Shown here in pieces: positions 47,657-62,498 of a stretch of 64,000 nucleotides of DNA. Positions within the stretch are counted from its first letter, which is position 1. Each line of letters begins with the position of its first letter. The position numbers were made by a program, and so were the translations under genes. Under the pieces are notes generated by a model. That model saw only the letters and a program-made list of their open reading frames with translations. It was not told where the DNA came from and searched no databases. Origin of the DNA: Cliona cf. orientalis (lineage: Eukaryota; Porifera; Demospongiae; Clionaida; Clionaidae); assembly GCA_963930775.1 (NCBI GenBank), contig OZ005706.1, forward strand, positions 1,178,001 to 1,242,000, given 5' to 3'.

Positions 47657-49141
47657 TCCATGCACGTAACCACGACGACCATCACCTGCACCACGTCTGT
47701 GGTACACCAGATACGCATGACCTCACGACCTTTCCAACCGTCTGAGCCTTGGGGTGATAATTATCATAACTCATTAAATTAATCCATTCAAAGTTTACAC
47801 ACCATGCATGATGAATGATAATGCCTTATATACACGTAAGCCTCCTCCTTGATCCTATATCACAAATTAATAGTACATTATGTGTATGTAGACGCTAGCC
47901 AGTACATGTTACCGCTATCATATCATTATCGCAACCATTTATAGTTTATAATAGTGCCATACCCGATCCTATTATACAACATACATATTATACGTACTTA
48001 CTACACCCTGTACTATACTACTGTGTGTGCATGCGTGCGTGTGCAGTAGACACTAGCTAATCATTATCATAGCTCATTAGATTACACCATTCTAAGTTTA
48101 CAATAGTACTATACATAATATACTTGATCCATAGTAATTAAGTACGTTACTAACGTAAGTTACTCTACTCTACTAGTGTGCATGCATGCGTGCCTGTGCG
48201 GTAGACACTAGCTAATAGGTGTTACCATTGTGTTTGCGTAAGCTAAAATACCCGTGGGACTGAGCACTAGCCATCGACTTGAGCATCAGGAATGCCAAAT
48301 ATTTAGAGATAATAACAATAATAATATCCTACACGTATGTGTTTGATAGTGGCGTGTGTGTGTGTGTGTACTAGCTAATGTTGATCTGAGGTTATGTGGT
48401 TAAGGGGCTGATGAGCTTTGCTTGGTGGGGGGGAGGGGGAGGGGGGGCAGTGGGAAATAACTTTGTTTAACGACTTGTTGTTCTCTTTTAGACATGATAT
48501 GGTTAATTAGTTACATAGTTTCCCATGTATTTCACAGCGCTCTAATTCCTAATTCCCACTGGCGTTTTGCTTTTGGTGCCGTGCATGCTATGCCTTTGAA
48601 GTGGCCACAACAATATCAGATTTGATAAGATGTGCGTATTTTATAGTGCGCAGTGAAACTTAACCTACCAACATGTACGTACATGTGTGTAGAATTATAA
48701 TTGTGTGATATTACATGGATAATTTGACCCCCTCCCCATTCTATTAGAAAATCAATATACGTATTATTGCAAATGACCTCTCAGTCTACAAGAAGTGGAC
48801 AAGCTCTATGCAAAAATTTTAAATATCTCGTACATTGTGTGTTAGTTACGTACTAGATTTCACCAGTCTATATCTATAGCGTTTGTAACTCTTTATACAT
48901 AGCTAGCTACATGTTCGCACCTGGTTAATTCTCTACCTGTACACGTGAACAAGTAAGAAAAATTAATCACTGACAAAGGTACTTTAGCCTATCAATCTAA
49001 AAAAAATACAAGCTGTCTACAAGACGAGATTATCTTAACTTATTCAACCATGTGTACCTACATGGTTTATTCTATGTTACCTACTGATGCTGCTAATGGA
49101 ATATTAATTATTTATGTGTTATTTTTTTTATCCCCTACATC

Positions 49142-49176
<35 letters not shown>

Positions 49177-51106
49177 CACTCAGTTCCTGCGAGCACCTAA
49201 GCGGAGTGATTGCTCACACAATGGTTGGTCTGATTCGATTGCAGTGATTGATGTATTGATGTCTTGACACTCTACTGTCAACAATTACCGATAGTAGATG
49301 TTTGCACAAGGGAATGTAGCTGTCCATTAGTCACGTTTGATTTTAAATCACAACACTCGATTGCAATTAAGGCTGTGATATTGCAAAATGACACTGCATA
49401 AGAACACTAAAAGGAGTACATGCCTTTAGATCAGAGTAAGAGAGAGGAGAGTTGAAGAGAGGAGGAAGAGAGGAAGAAAGAGAGAGAGAGAGAGATGTAT
49501 ACTTATTGCACCTCAAATGAGTATCGGATTATTATTATTATCAACTAACACATGCACATACTCCCCCCTCTTTAGGATGAGTCCATGTTGTCTCTCCAGC
49601 TGATGTACGAGCTGAACGTGCTTCCCCTGGCCTACCAGATCACCTGCATCGCTGGCAATGTGTTCAGCCGAACTCTCATGGGAGGCAGAGCCGAGAGAAA
49701 CGAGTTCCTTCTCCTGCACGCATTCACTGCAAAGTGAGCAAGAAGTGGGGAGAGAGAGGGAGAGGGAGGGAGAGAGAGAGAGAGAGATACCCTGAGTAGT
49801 TGGAGGGTCTTTGGGTTGTAAAATAATCCTCAGGAATGGTGCAGAATCTGGAATGGAATTCTTTTCATTGTGACATCATCAATGGCTATTTAATTCGCAA
49901 TTCGCGATACCAATGCATGCAGACAACCTGGAGAAATAATTGTATACATTAATGTTTCAGTGTTATGAGAGTGTTGGCAGATTAGTAATGCACTTATGTT
50001 GTGTTATAAAAGTATATAGGATGAGGAAAGAGTAATTCTAGACAGTCAGTGAAAGCTTAATGCCATTAGATCAGAGACAGTGTTTGCATATTGAACCGCT
50101 TGTGTACCATAATATCCTCAAAGCCGTTTGATGTACTTAACTAAAAACATAATAATACTATAATAATATGTATACATCACAATGCTACTGCTGGGGATCA
50201 ATGTGGTCAAGTTTTTCACTGAATGGAAAGTGTGTACCAAATTATTTCTTTCTGTTTGTGCACCAGCAGGCACTACACACACACACGCACACACACAAGC
50301 ACGTACACACTCTTAGTATTCCTCTTTTGGGGGCAAGCTGGCGGTAATATGATTAAAGAGCTGTGGATTATAAACTTATAACCACATTACACTGATAGCA
50401 TTGTTGGTAATTATGCGTGGATTTGTAAGGATGGCATCCTTTGTTGAGTGTAAGAGGAGATCTCTGTTCCTCTCTCTCTCCCTCTCTCTCTCTCTCTCCC
50501 TCTTTATCTCTAACTACTAACCCTTGTGTATGCATATGTGTGGGCCTCTAAGAAATACATTTTTTAACTCAATCACCGGCCAATTACTGGTGGTTAGTAG
50601 TTGACTAATTAGGGGTAATTACTTCCACCAGTTTCCTTGGGGTTTGTTGACGTTGACTGTGTTTTGTTGGCATTCTGTGTCATCCCTCTATCGTACTTTG
50701 CAGGGATTATATTTGCCCGGATAAACACTTTCAGGGAAAGAAGACCCGCCACCATCATCATCTCCTTCAAGCCGAGGTCAGAGTGTCTCCCTCTCTCTCT
50801 TTGTGATGTTGATACGAGTGCATGCGTATTGTGTAAACATAACGGCTATGGCACATGGCGCGTGGGCGAACATCAAACACACTTGCACACGCATAGTTGT
50901 ACTAGTGTACATTAATTTTAGTTTCAATTCTACTTAATTGAAGCTTTGTACTTCTTCTGTGGCTAAATGAAGCATTTTTGCAATAATTATTAAATTGAAG
51001 TCCACATAGCTTCCTTGTCCCTTGGGAGCTGGGAGCATATAAATAGTGTAAGTTGACCTCATTTTGCAGGTGTCATTAGAGTTAGGGGGGAATAGTTTGA
51101 CGGTGG

Positions 51107-51137
<31 letters not shown>

Positions 51138-53891
51138 GGTGAATCTAGCATTGTGAGCTGAATTGAATCGTTTGTGCACACGTACAGTTTTTGATTGGCC
51201 TCAAACGCTGTCCTATAGATAATTATGCACACAATCGATCGCATAATTATCCGTCGTTTATCAAAACTGGCGACCTGTTTGTAACCAAATTGATACCCAA
51301 TACTGGTAACCTAAAACACCGCACAAAATACATAACATCACTTATTGCATACATACGTACACACATACACCAATCTTGTGATTATATTCGTGTCTTCACT
51401 GCACTGTTATTGAAGTTTTTTTTCCTCTCCGAGAACTATTATCCAAACACAGTTCCCAGCCTCAGAGGAAAATTCTCATTATTGTGGCATCGAATTTCAG
51501 CTTTTTATTAGATTACAGACGCAGTGCAGCGTAGCAATTGTTGTATGCAATTACCACTGGCCCACTGTTGACACGACGTTGATTTGGGAGCAGGCTCGAT
51601 TACAGTCTGATGTCAAAATATTGTTCTTCTAGAAAGCAGGAAAGTTTACACACTTCGCATTTATCATTCTACTGTCACGCCACTGGGGAGTTTGACAGCT
51701 CTCTCTCTCTCTCTCTGTGTACATTATAACAAGATGTAGCACCATTCAGGGTGTATAAATAAATAAATGATACACATTGTGTAGTGTTCAGTTTGTGTGT
51801 ACATATTACACGCAGTGTGATTGCCCCTGGGGCACTGCATGTGCTGTATGTTCGTATGTGTGTGTGTGTGACAGTTTGTGATTAATTTTATGCTCTGTCT
51901 AGTTGAGTGGACTAGTGTAGTCTGGTGAAAGGCTTGACATGCGAGTCAGCATGGGGTCCTATGATTTGGTTAGAAGGTGATAATTATTGTTTATTTGCGT
52001 AGATCTTATCGGAAATTGCTACTATAACCAAGATTTCTATTATTGAATGAATTAGTAATAGAGATCTTTTGGGGGTCACCGTGGTGGTAGGGAGGATTTG
52101 AGATTTAATTTCCTCTCTCTATAGTGGAAATTTTTTAAATAGAATTACGTTCCGTAATTATTGATATACCATTTCACATTCTCGACACATTACACTAAAG
52201 AATGCAAGTGGGGGTGTAGGGGGATAAGATTAAAATTCATTATTGTATAATTAATTTAATTTGCTACTCGTTATCAAATTCCTTTCCCTCTTTAATATAC
52301 GTACGTATGTATTTGATTTCAGGCTGACCTAGGAGAGGGGGGTGGGGACGAGGAACATCCCCCCGGCCCCCAGGGCCCCCAGGGGGCCACATCCGGCGGG
52401 GGACATGGTCGAAGAAAACCCGCCTACTCTGGGGGTCTGGTTCTCGAGCCTAAACGAGGCTTCTACGATCGTTTCATCCTTCTCCTTGACTTCAACTCCC
52501 TCTACCCGTCCATCATGCAGGAGTACAACATCTGCTTCACGACCATAGACCACGCCCACTGTCCCACGGATGACGAGGGGGGCTACAGTAAGCTCGAGCT
52601 CCCGGATCCGGCCACGCCCATGGGGGTACTCCCATCCGAGATTCGAGTGCTCGTCGATCGGAGACGACAGGTTAAGCAGTTGATGAAAGGAGCTCAATCG
52701 AACCCGGACCTCTACATGCAATACGACATCCGGCAGAAGGCGCTCAAGTTGACTGCGAACAGCATGTATGGGTGCCTCGGGTTTGCAAATTCGAGATTCT
52801 ATGCCAAGCCTCTTGCCGCTCTTATCACTGGCAAGGGACGTGAGGTGTGTGATATGTACATGCATGCATGTGTGTGTGTGTGTGTGTGTGCGCGCGTAGA
52901 TGGTGTAATATTATGACATGTATACGATGCGGTGTTTTTGTATTGTATTTTGATTCAAGATAATTTTGTTTGCACAGATCCTTTGTCACACAAAAGAGCT
53001 AGCACAGAAAGTGAGTTATTCAATAAACCCCCTCCACAAAGCGCCATAGCTTTGTAGTATTTCTTGCAAAATTCAATTTGTCAACCATAATGCCTTGTGT
53101 GTGGGGCTGCTGCAATTGCTTTGAGATCTTTAGATGGGTCATTTTACAAATCATAGTTTACAGTTGAAATTAGCATGAAACACTAATGCTATCTCTATTC
53201 TCCATACAATAATATTATAGTAATATTATGGCAGCTCAGGGATGAATACAGGATTTTTTTTTTTTCTCAGAGGGGGGAAATTACAGTGCCATAGAAACTT
53301 GAATCCAGTCAAGTTTAAGCTATATACAAATATTAAGGCAAATAGCAAATGGATGCATAATGATAATACGTGTGTATGTGTTGTAGCTCACACAAGTCCA
53401 CATGCGTAAATGTGCATTATTTGCTCAACTCCAGCTCGGTCTTGATGTAATTTACGGTGACACCGACTCCATCATGATTGACAGCAACACCAGGGTGCTC
53501 GATGAAGCCGAGAAGATAGCACAAAAGGTCAAAGTGGAGGTGAACAAGCTCTACCGACTGTTGGAAATTGACATTGATGGAATCTTCAAGTCCATGCTGC
53601 TTCTCAGAAAGAAGAAGTGAGAACCTCAAAGTAGTGTGGTGTGGTGTGGTCATGTGACTGGATTTGTACATGTACGTACGTAGGTATGCAGCTGTCTCCA
53701 TTGAGAAGCGTGATGGGAAGCTCGTGGAGAATCGAGAGTTGAAGGGTCTGGACATTGTCCGCAGGGACTGGTGTGAGCTGGCCAAGACAAGTGGACAGTA
53801 AGAGAGGAAGGAAAAGAGGGAGGGAGGGAGGGAGGGAGGGAGAGAGAGAGGGAGAGAGAGAGGGAGAGGAGAGGGAGAGAGAACTGTTCAT

Positions 53892-53922
<31 letters not shown>

Positions 53923-56900
53923 CACCCCTTCCCCAGCTATGTCCTTGATCAGATACTCTCTGGGGCACCGCTCGATGAAGTGATAGAGAAAGTCAGAGAC
54001 TACTTAGAGAAGTTACAAAAGAACATCCACGATGGTAAAGTGGAACTACCTCTCTTTGTTATCACAAAGGTAAGCAGCAATTAATCTTAATGGCTGTGTA
54101 TATTGTGTGTGTGCGTGTGTGTATGTTGAGGGGGTAGTGAGTAACCTTTGCTGATTTTATTGCAGCCTGATCATATCGTGAGTTTAGCCGTTTAAGTCAA
54201 CGTTGATGACACTCATTCAGTTTGTATTGAAAATGCTACATCATTTGCTCAATCTAATGAGTGCTTAGCTATTATAGTGTAACTATTGCATACCTGGCCA
54301 ACAGCAGCACTTGTCTCTATCCTCTCTCTCTCTCTCTCTCCCTCCCTCTCCCTCTCTCAGTCTCTAACCAAGCCTCCCTCAGACTATCCCGACAAGAAAG
54401 CTCTACCTCACGTTCAGGTGGCATTGCGTATGCAGAGCCGAAACCAGCACGTCCAAGCTGGTGATGTCATCCCTTACATCATGTGCAAGGTGGGCTTTAG
54501 TAATAACACCTGTACATGTGTACATGTACATTACGTGGCCTCAGGGCTACATCGTGATTATGTGCACCTGATTTCAACCTCTTACCCTGCATAGACTACT
54601 ATCTCCATTCATTTTAAATGTTACAATTTAAGAATGAACCATGTAGCACTTGTATACAAGTCCCAAGATTTTCTTTCCAGGAAAAGAAAATCTCAGGACA
54701 TTCCTTTTGTATGCTCCTGGCCATGGATAGGGTACCTATGCATGCAAGTGCGTAAGTGAATATTATAATATACCAGCGAATTCCATTTTTGCAAATAAAT
54801 ATAATATTATTTATCTAGCAGTCCATTGTAGGACAGAGCTAAGGAAAATGCAATTCAAAGACTAGCTGATAAAAGAAATAAGAGCACTACTTCAGAGAAA
54901 TGCTTGGACATACAATATATCCACAGCAAACGCCAAAGAAGTATGAAATTAAGCGAAATTCTACTTTGAAGAATAAGTGAAATTTCCCTTTGAAAAGTGG
55001 CCATCAGCTGCTAACTCAATTTCAGAAAACAATGGCTCTGTAGTAAACAGGGTGCTCAAAGAGGAGGAAAGAGTGAGACTGAGAGATGCCTTAACACATG
55101 AAAGGGGATTGGTTTACCAATTAAGATAGTTAAGGCAATTAACACCAAATCTGATAAAAAGCACAACATTTAGTGGAGCAGAGAAAAAGCCAGCATCTTT
55201 TTTTTTTCTGGCAGGGCTCAACCAAAGGCCCTGTTGATGTAGCCTATGGGTGCACAGTGTACATAAGCACTCCACTTGAAAGGGTTTACACATTAAATTC
55301 TAACCAAGAAATGTTCTAACGCTGTATATTGGGCTGTATATTGGGCGGGTGGCGGGAATACTTCTGAAATAATGTATTTTTTACAGCTTTGCTTTCTCTC
55401 TGTCTCTTTTGGATGTTGCAAGAGAAAGTAAAGGAGCCATACACATGTACTTGGGGTCACCATACACCCTGTATCTACAAGGGTTGCCATGGCAATCGCA
55501 TAGTTTAGTACAAATCTGTGGCAATCAAGAAGTGCGTCAGAAGAGGAGAGAAAAACAGACTTTAGAAAATTATCTCGATTTGATTTGAACCTTTCATCGT
55601 ACCGCAAATCACTTCACCAACAAAGCGGGTAATTACCTTTGATTGTAGCACAAGGGTGCCCCACCTGCACGCACACATCAAAAAATTTAATGTCCATGTA
55701 TCTACCCAGCTGGTGTATTCATGGTCAAGGGTGTGGGGAAGGAGAGAGGGTGAAGGCTGGGTGCTCCAAGCAATAATTTATTAGGTTTGTCTGAAGGGAG
55801 CTGGATTGGTGGTCAGCGGTGACCGGTCGGTCCTCTAGATCCAGCCATCTCCTACCCCCCCATCCTGCAATTTATATTTAATTTGAACACCATTGGCGCC
55901 ATATGATGTCGCTGGAATGGAATACAACAAAAGGTAGGCATCAGTAAGCATGGGTCTTTAATGCTGGGCCAATAATGTCATTACCCTACATGTAGTGTCC
56001 CCAGCACTAACTCTCTCTGAGAAAGCAGAACTCTTTTAAGAGGCCCCCTTCAAACAATACTAAATATAGCCTATCTTCTTCAAATTGGGTTGTGGCTCCC
56101 GGTGAATGCATGTGTATATATACTCTGTTACCTGGGAGGACTCAACTCCTGTTTCATATTATTCCTGTTATGTGGCTCATAATTTGATCAAGTCAGCACA
56201 GAAATGCTATACTGTATACCAACCAAGTGGAGTGGCTGAGTGAGCTGGCTATAGGCTTACACTGTAGTGGAGTGCCAAGGTAGCCCAGCCCATGCATATG
56301 TAAAGGCTAATTTTCTTGATCAAAAAAATATTTTTTTTATTGGAATATTTGAGTTGCAGAAATGAAATAGAATGAGCTAACATATCAGATGGCAAAAGTT
56401 GTGGCTACATTCAAGTTGTCAGTAAAACTAGTTTATAAGTTCCTTGTTAAGCTACTACAGTAATTATGTAAATGAACCGAATTTTTAACAGTTTGCGGTG
56501 TTTTACACGATGTAATTGGCTGACAGTTAAGTTAAGGTACAGCGCAGTTACGGTGCGATTGGATTGGTTGAAAACAAGTTTTTTTTGCGCGGTACTCAAG
56601 CACTCAGGTACACACACAAGACTAGTAGTGTGTCCCTGCAGGGACACTTACAGGTAGTTGGCTTTGGTAGAACAAGGTAAGCTAGTGACTGAAAGGCTGT
56701 AGCATAAACAGGTCAGACACATAACACACACACTCTCCAGAAACATGCACCGTAGGTGTTGGCATTTGGGGGGTGCAGTAATGTAATTGCTATGGACAGT
56801 TTAATAGCCTCGGGCTTCATTGCTGCACGACAGTGAAGTAATAAGAGTTCTGCGCTCATTGGTACGAATATGATTAAGAGGCAGTCAAGTATTGTGCGTG

Positions 56901-59900
56901 TGTGTGAATGCACACCATAGGCGTAGGAAGATGATTTGATAAACGGGTGCTCTGATTCCCATGTGTACACTAAATCGATAACAAAGAACAATTCAGAGAA
57001 AAGTGTGACTTTGTGTGTGTTCCACTCAAATTTCATGGGTGCACCAGCACCCGGTGCATCCATGCTTCCTACGCCAGTGCACACACCATGCACACGTACA
57101 CTTGTATGGTCAAATTCAGCCCAAGAAGATTTGAATGATAGATTGACATACATTTACATGTACATTAATAATTAATTTTATCTTAGCTTGCATGCAGCTG
57201 TCCTATCAGTGATCAAATCTACTACTGCATATTATGCTCAGGAAGATATTAATATCAATGCTCCCCTATAATAATTTTCCTAATTAATGCAGTCTGATGA
57301 GCTATTACCCAGTAAATGTCACTGGTACATGGTGGTGAAGGGGCTGTACTAAGCTAACTGCCCAATTCTTTATGCACAAGAAAAATTGATTGATTTGATG
57401 AATGTGATTTTGAAGTATGCAATGTGCAGCTGCCAGGGGCTTGCATACATATACATGTATGTGATAATTTAGCCTAGTCAGTCCATGTAAGTAGGCTCGC
57501 TCATTCCTGGCTTTTCAATATTATTAGCCTGCCTGCAAGATTGAAAACTCGGTTGCTGGGGAGGGAAGGGATGCTCCCCCTTCCCCTCCCCCCTGGACAA
57601 AATTCATTATGCATGCACTGAAAACCCCACTTTTCAGCTCAGCATACAACATTGAAATGCTGTGGAAGGTACCGGTGAGGCTTGCTAGTGGAGTATCGCA
57701 ACTTTGGAGGGCAGTTACATGTACGTAGCATAACCTCAAGGTCTGCCTGCCACCATGGTGTCTATGGGTGGAGAGGAGGTGCTGTGAAGTGGTTGACCAG
57801 TCATCTCCTCTTAAACTTCCTGTTGGCTGAACTTTCTCTCTTGAGTTCAGAGCCAGGAATTGATAAGGTTAAGTGGTTACAGCTATATACATAGAGCTAT
57901 TATAACTATGCTTTACCTAAAATTAATCTGGATAAACCATGTTAGTGGCAGCTACATGTAGCTGCTTCTCTGTCCCCAGTGTGGCTGTGGCTGTGGTTGG
58001 AGATTGATGCTGTAAAGTGGTCTATTAAGTCACTATATCTCTCTCCCTCCCTCCCTCCCTCCTCACTTCCTATCTTCTTGGACTGATGATGGACCAATGA
58101 GGTGTGAAGACCTACTACCTACCTACTAGCAGGCCAGCTGCAACACTGGCCTAATTCAGTTATAGGGCCTAATTCTCTCTACCACCAAAAACATTGGCTG
58201 GAAGAAAGCAAGAGAGAGAGAACAGATTAGCTTATTAGCTTCTTAACTGTTCCCCAATTTGAAAGTACCTTACTATGCTACGTACATGTATGTGTATATA
58301 ACCACCTTCTTTCTTCCTCAGAATTTATCAGATTAGATGATTGTCTATCTGATTAATTTGAGCCATCTTTTTACATAATACTGTCAGTAATAGCCATCAC
58401 TTTATGCTATTTATCTAGCACTTACATATAGCTAGGTGCATCACACGTCCCTACCTCTCTCTCTCTTAGTGCTCCCCTAAGCTAATGAGATATAGAACCA
58501 ATCGGAGGCAGCTGCACTTGCAATTTACAGACCTATTAAAGGCAAAATTAATATAAATTTTGGCAGCTGTGTGTGAATACATGTATTAACTTCCCCACCC
58601 ACCCACCCACCCATGCCAGAAGACTTGGTGGGAGTTTGCCCCAACTGTTGCTAATTTAGAGCTAATCTAGATCATCACTGTCCCAGCGGTCCACCCAATT
58701 TCACGGCTAGGTCCCTCCAACTGGCGCCACTCATAGGACTTCCACAAAGATCAGTTACCCTCAGTGTGGGTTAAATGCAGCTCCGTTTGATGTCCCACTC
58801 TCCTCCATATAAATTCCCCGTACACTTTGAATTAGTATTAGTGCTGCACTAATGGGATGTGTATTACTGACAGCTGCTAACTGGGACACAATGGAACGTA
58901 CTGTACGTACGTGCGCACAGATGCTGCCATGGTATCGCAGTTGATGCACCTGCTAAGCTACAGTATCTTAGCCAGTCCATGTGTGTGCGTATGTGTGTGT
59001 TGCTAATAATATAATATTATTGGTTTAACTTGAGGAAGATAGGGTAGTTATGGGCCTTGTGGCTGGTAGCTGGCCGTTTAATTGAGCTTTAGCATTTAAC
59101 CAAATTGGATTCTAATTGCAATTGATTGTGACACTCAGCCTTAATTCGTAGTGACAGTGTCTGACTGGCTAATAAACTCCCCATATTAGATGCCCTATCA
59201 GTGTACATGCATAGTAATATTATTGTGCCTAACTACATAAAGTGACTCAACAGTTATTACTGACTATCTACTATATAAAATGAAATTATTCAGTTCGAAT
59301 GCAAAGGTGATTTAGTACTAAATGATACAGCGTTTTGCCCTATGTCGAGTTTTCCTATGGTATAGATGGAAAGGTGTATTTGTTTGGGAAGGAGAAATTT
59401 AATGACCACATCAAAGCTTCTAAGCTCCTCCTACTTCACGATCGAAGGGAATTGCTCACTGACAGCCCATAAATTTGTTTAAAATATAAGCGCTAAAGTA
59501 TACTGGGAGAGAGCACTATAATATGTATGCATGTACATGGGTGCCTGCATACTTCTTAAATGCATTGATCTACTGTATTATATAGTTGCCACATTTAATT
59601 TAGAGCATACCATGACTATAATCAAATGCAAGCTGTAGTGAGTTTTCTTCTGTGTTTGTTAAGTTAAGTGCCGTGTACAGAATGCACTATTGTACCTGAC
59701 ACTGTGTGTAGCACTACAGAGATGCGTGTAGGTAGAGTGTAGGCAGGTATCTGATGTGTGTGTGTTTTTTGTGTGATTGTTACCACTCTCTTTGTACGTA
59801 TGTATGTGGTTGAAAATCGACAAGCTGTCAGCGTTTAAAAGGATTTAGCGTGTAATTGAATACCCCTTTGCAAGGGAGGGAGGTAGGAAGACCCAGCTAT

Positions 59901-60202
59901 GGCCGAGATTAAAAGAATGAGCGCGCTCACTGCCTCTTTCTAATTGGTTCCCCTCCCTTTCCCACATGTAAACTAGCCCTACGTGGTTACCGTAATGCGT
60001 ATATTACATGCATGTATGTATGTACGTATGGTATGCGTATAGCTGGCTACCTTAATAAATGAATTTAACGAGAACAGCCTTATCGGTAATTTTTCTTTGT
60101 CGCCAAGCAAATGGGTATATAATTAGCAAGATACGCACACACACACACGTGCTATGTATGGTGTATATATGGTATCCCCACCCTCCCTCCCACCCCCTCC
60201 AG

Positions 60203-60233
<31 letters not shown>

Positions 60234-61330
60234 TCACTCACTCACACACTCACACACTCACACACTCACACACACACACGCCCAACACTCCGAGTCACCA
60301 AATTTGTTTTGATGTTGTTAAATCTCACTTATGTTCAATGGAATGTTTCCATGTAGAACGCGTTCCTTTGGTTTTCCACTGGCCGGCGCCGACCGACTCT
60401 GCATACCAACTCTTTAAACTTTTAGTCGTAATTTGATTGTGACTGGGCAGCCTTTGATGTGGTGAAATCTCAATCGTATTGTATGGCGCAGCAATTTCGG
60501 TAATTTCTGTTCCCTTGGCTCGGACTCTTACCACATGACTGAGGCATTCAAGTTGCCAATTTGATTGCTGAAAGTGGTCCCTTGATGTGGTTGGGACCCA
60601 ATCACTCGATTCCTGCCAGTTTTTCGTTACCTTTTATAGCTTTACAATCAGCAACATACGTACAACATGCATCGTGTATAATATTACCATTATACTTGAA
60701 AGGTCCTTTGTCATAATAATTATATGCAGAGGTGGGGGGTGGGGTATCAGGCTGTTCTTTTGATGCGGTTGGTTTCGTGTGTGTGGACCACTTTGGAATG
60801 AATAATTTTGTTGTCGCCAACGGCCTGTGGGCAAATAAAGCCAGCACATACCAATACAAAGTGGGACTACATTGTACGTATGTTCGTATGATATAATATC
60901 CTTGGAAGTGCGTAGTTATTAAAAAGTATAAAATTTTCGTGGCTGCTTCGAATTCCAGCAGGAGTTAACACGAGTGAGTGCCATGTCACCGTTTGATGAT
61001 AAATAACTCTTTTCATCTACACGTTACTGCTGGTCTAACTAAATTGCACACACATACAACACCCATACGGAAACGTGACGCCCGCCCGTATACATGCCTA
61101 GATACCGCATGCATGCATGGATACGGACATGCATAATTATGCTGTTTGTGAAATAGTATAATCATTAATTAACTTGGTATGGGTAATAGGATGCGTATCC
61201 AAGAAGTTACGTAGTTAGTTTTGGCCGTGCACCTGCTCCCGGCTGCCATTGGAATGTCATGCAATAGCGATTGTGAATAAATAGACACACATGCACTTTG
61301 TGGCTTTTTTGAGACGCGGAGAGTATTCAT

Positions 61331-61369
<39 letters not shown>

Positions 61370-62466
61370 GCGTGTTCTCCCCTGCTGATAAACAGACCGA
61401 CCATGGGAGACCAGGATTAGTTAGATTAGGGGTAGTAGATTTGCATGATTAAATTAGGGGGAATCACATATTTGCCTCTTCCTGAAATCACAGACAGAAG
61501 TCACAAAAATGTCCCTACCAACGGCACATTGTAATTGTGTGGTCAACCTAATGTCCCTTGATCCAATAAGATGATCTAAACATTATCCGGTGCCGTCGAA
61601 TCTGTGTATGGTGGTCACAGCTACCTCCTTAATGCGGCCACTGAGTTGAAGCTCCAAGTAGCTAAACTCCTTTAATTTAAAAGTAGTCACCTCAGCCACA
61701 GACTATTGGCCCATTATATATATATAGACACAGCCTCAGGGGCTGATCCAGTGGGGGGGGGGGGGGAGTGGATAGGGTGGCTAGCCACTCCCCTTCACTA
61801 GTTCTTTTATGCAATGTAGTATTGGAGATGTCCACCATTGTTAGCCAGCCACCCCCCTTGCACCAGTATAGTTTACTATGGGTAGCCACCCCATCAGCCA
61901 CTTTCCATGCATAATTTCTGGATCAGTGCCTCAAACAGGTTCCACTGTGTTTTAATTAATCAACTTTAAAATATCTCTCTTTTTTATAACCCCACTCTAG
62001 GGTGATTCTCACCAGGCAGCTGCCTTGAGAGCCTTCCATCCAGACGAAGTAGCCAAGCAGTCTCACCTTGAGGTAGACACCCTCTACTACCTCCAGCACC
62101 AGGTCCATGCCGTCGTCTCTCGTCTCTGTGAACCCATCGAAGGACTCGATGCAGCCTGCATCGCTCAGTGTCTGGGTACGTGAGAAAGTGTAGGTTGCTT
62201 GATATAAGAGAAAAATAGAGAGGGAGAGAGTGAGAGAGAGAGAAGTCTATTAATGGGGTATATCTGCCCTATGCTCCTATTGTTAAGGAAAGATTAATTT
62301 TTGCACCACCACCTTTGGAAGAGCTACCTTTGAAGATCACCCTTAACCTTCCTCTTAATTGTCTGAGGCGTAAATTAACTACAAGCTGTGGGTTTAGTAC
62401 AAAGGTGCTTCTCATGTCCACCTGCCAAGACTAATTGACTGCACAGTGCACAAGGAAGAGGGGATG

Positions 62467-62498
<32 letters not shown>

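Noticed and set aside
52329-52865. 178-codon minus-strand ORF
   Set aside because: Antisense of POLA1 exon 23, which has unmistakable polymerase motifs on the plus strand.
56713-57153. 146-codon minus-strand ORF in intron 28
   Set aside because: Overlaps the GGCGTAGGAAG MITE; no domain or splice context.
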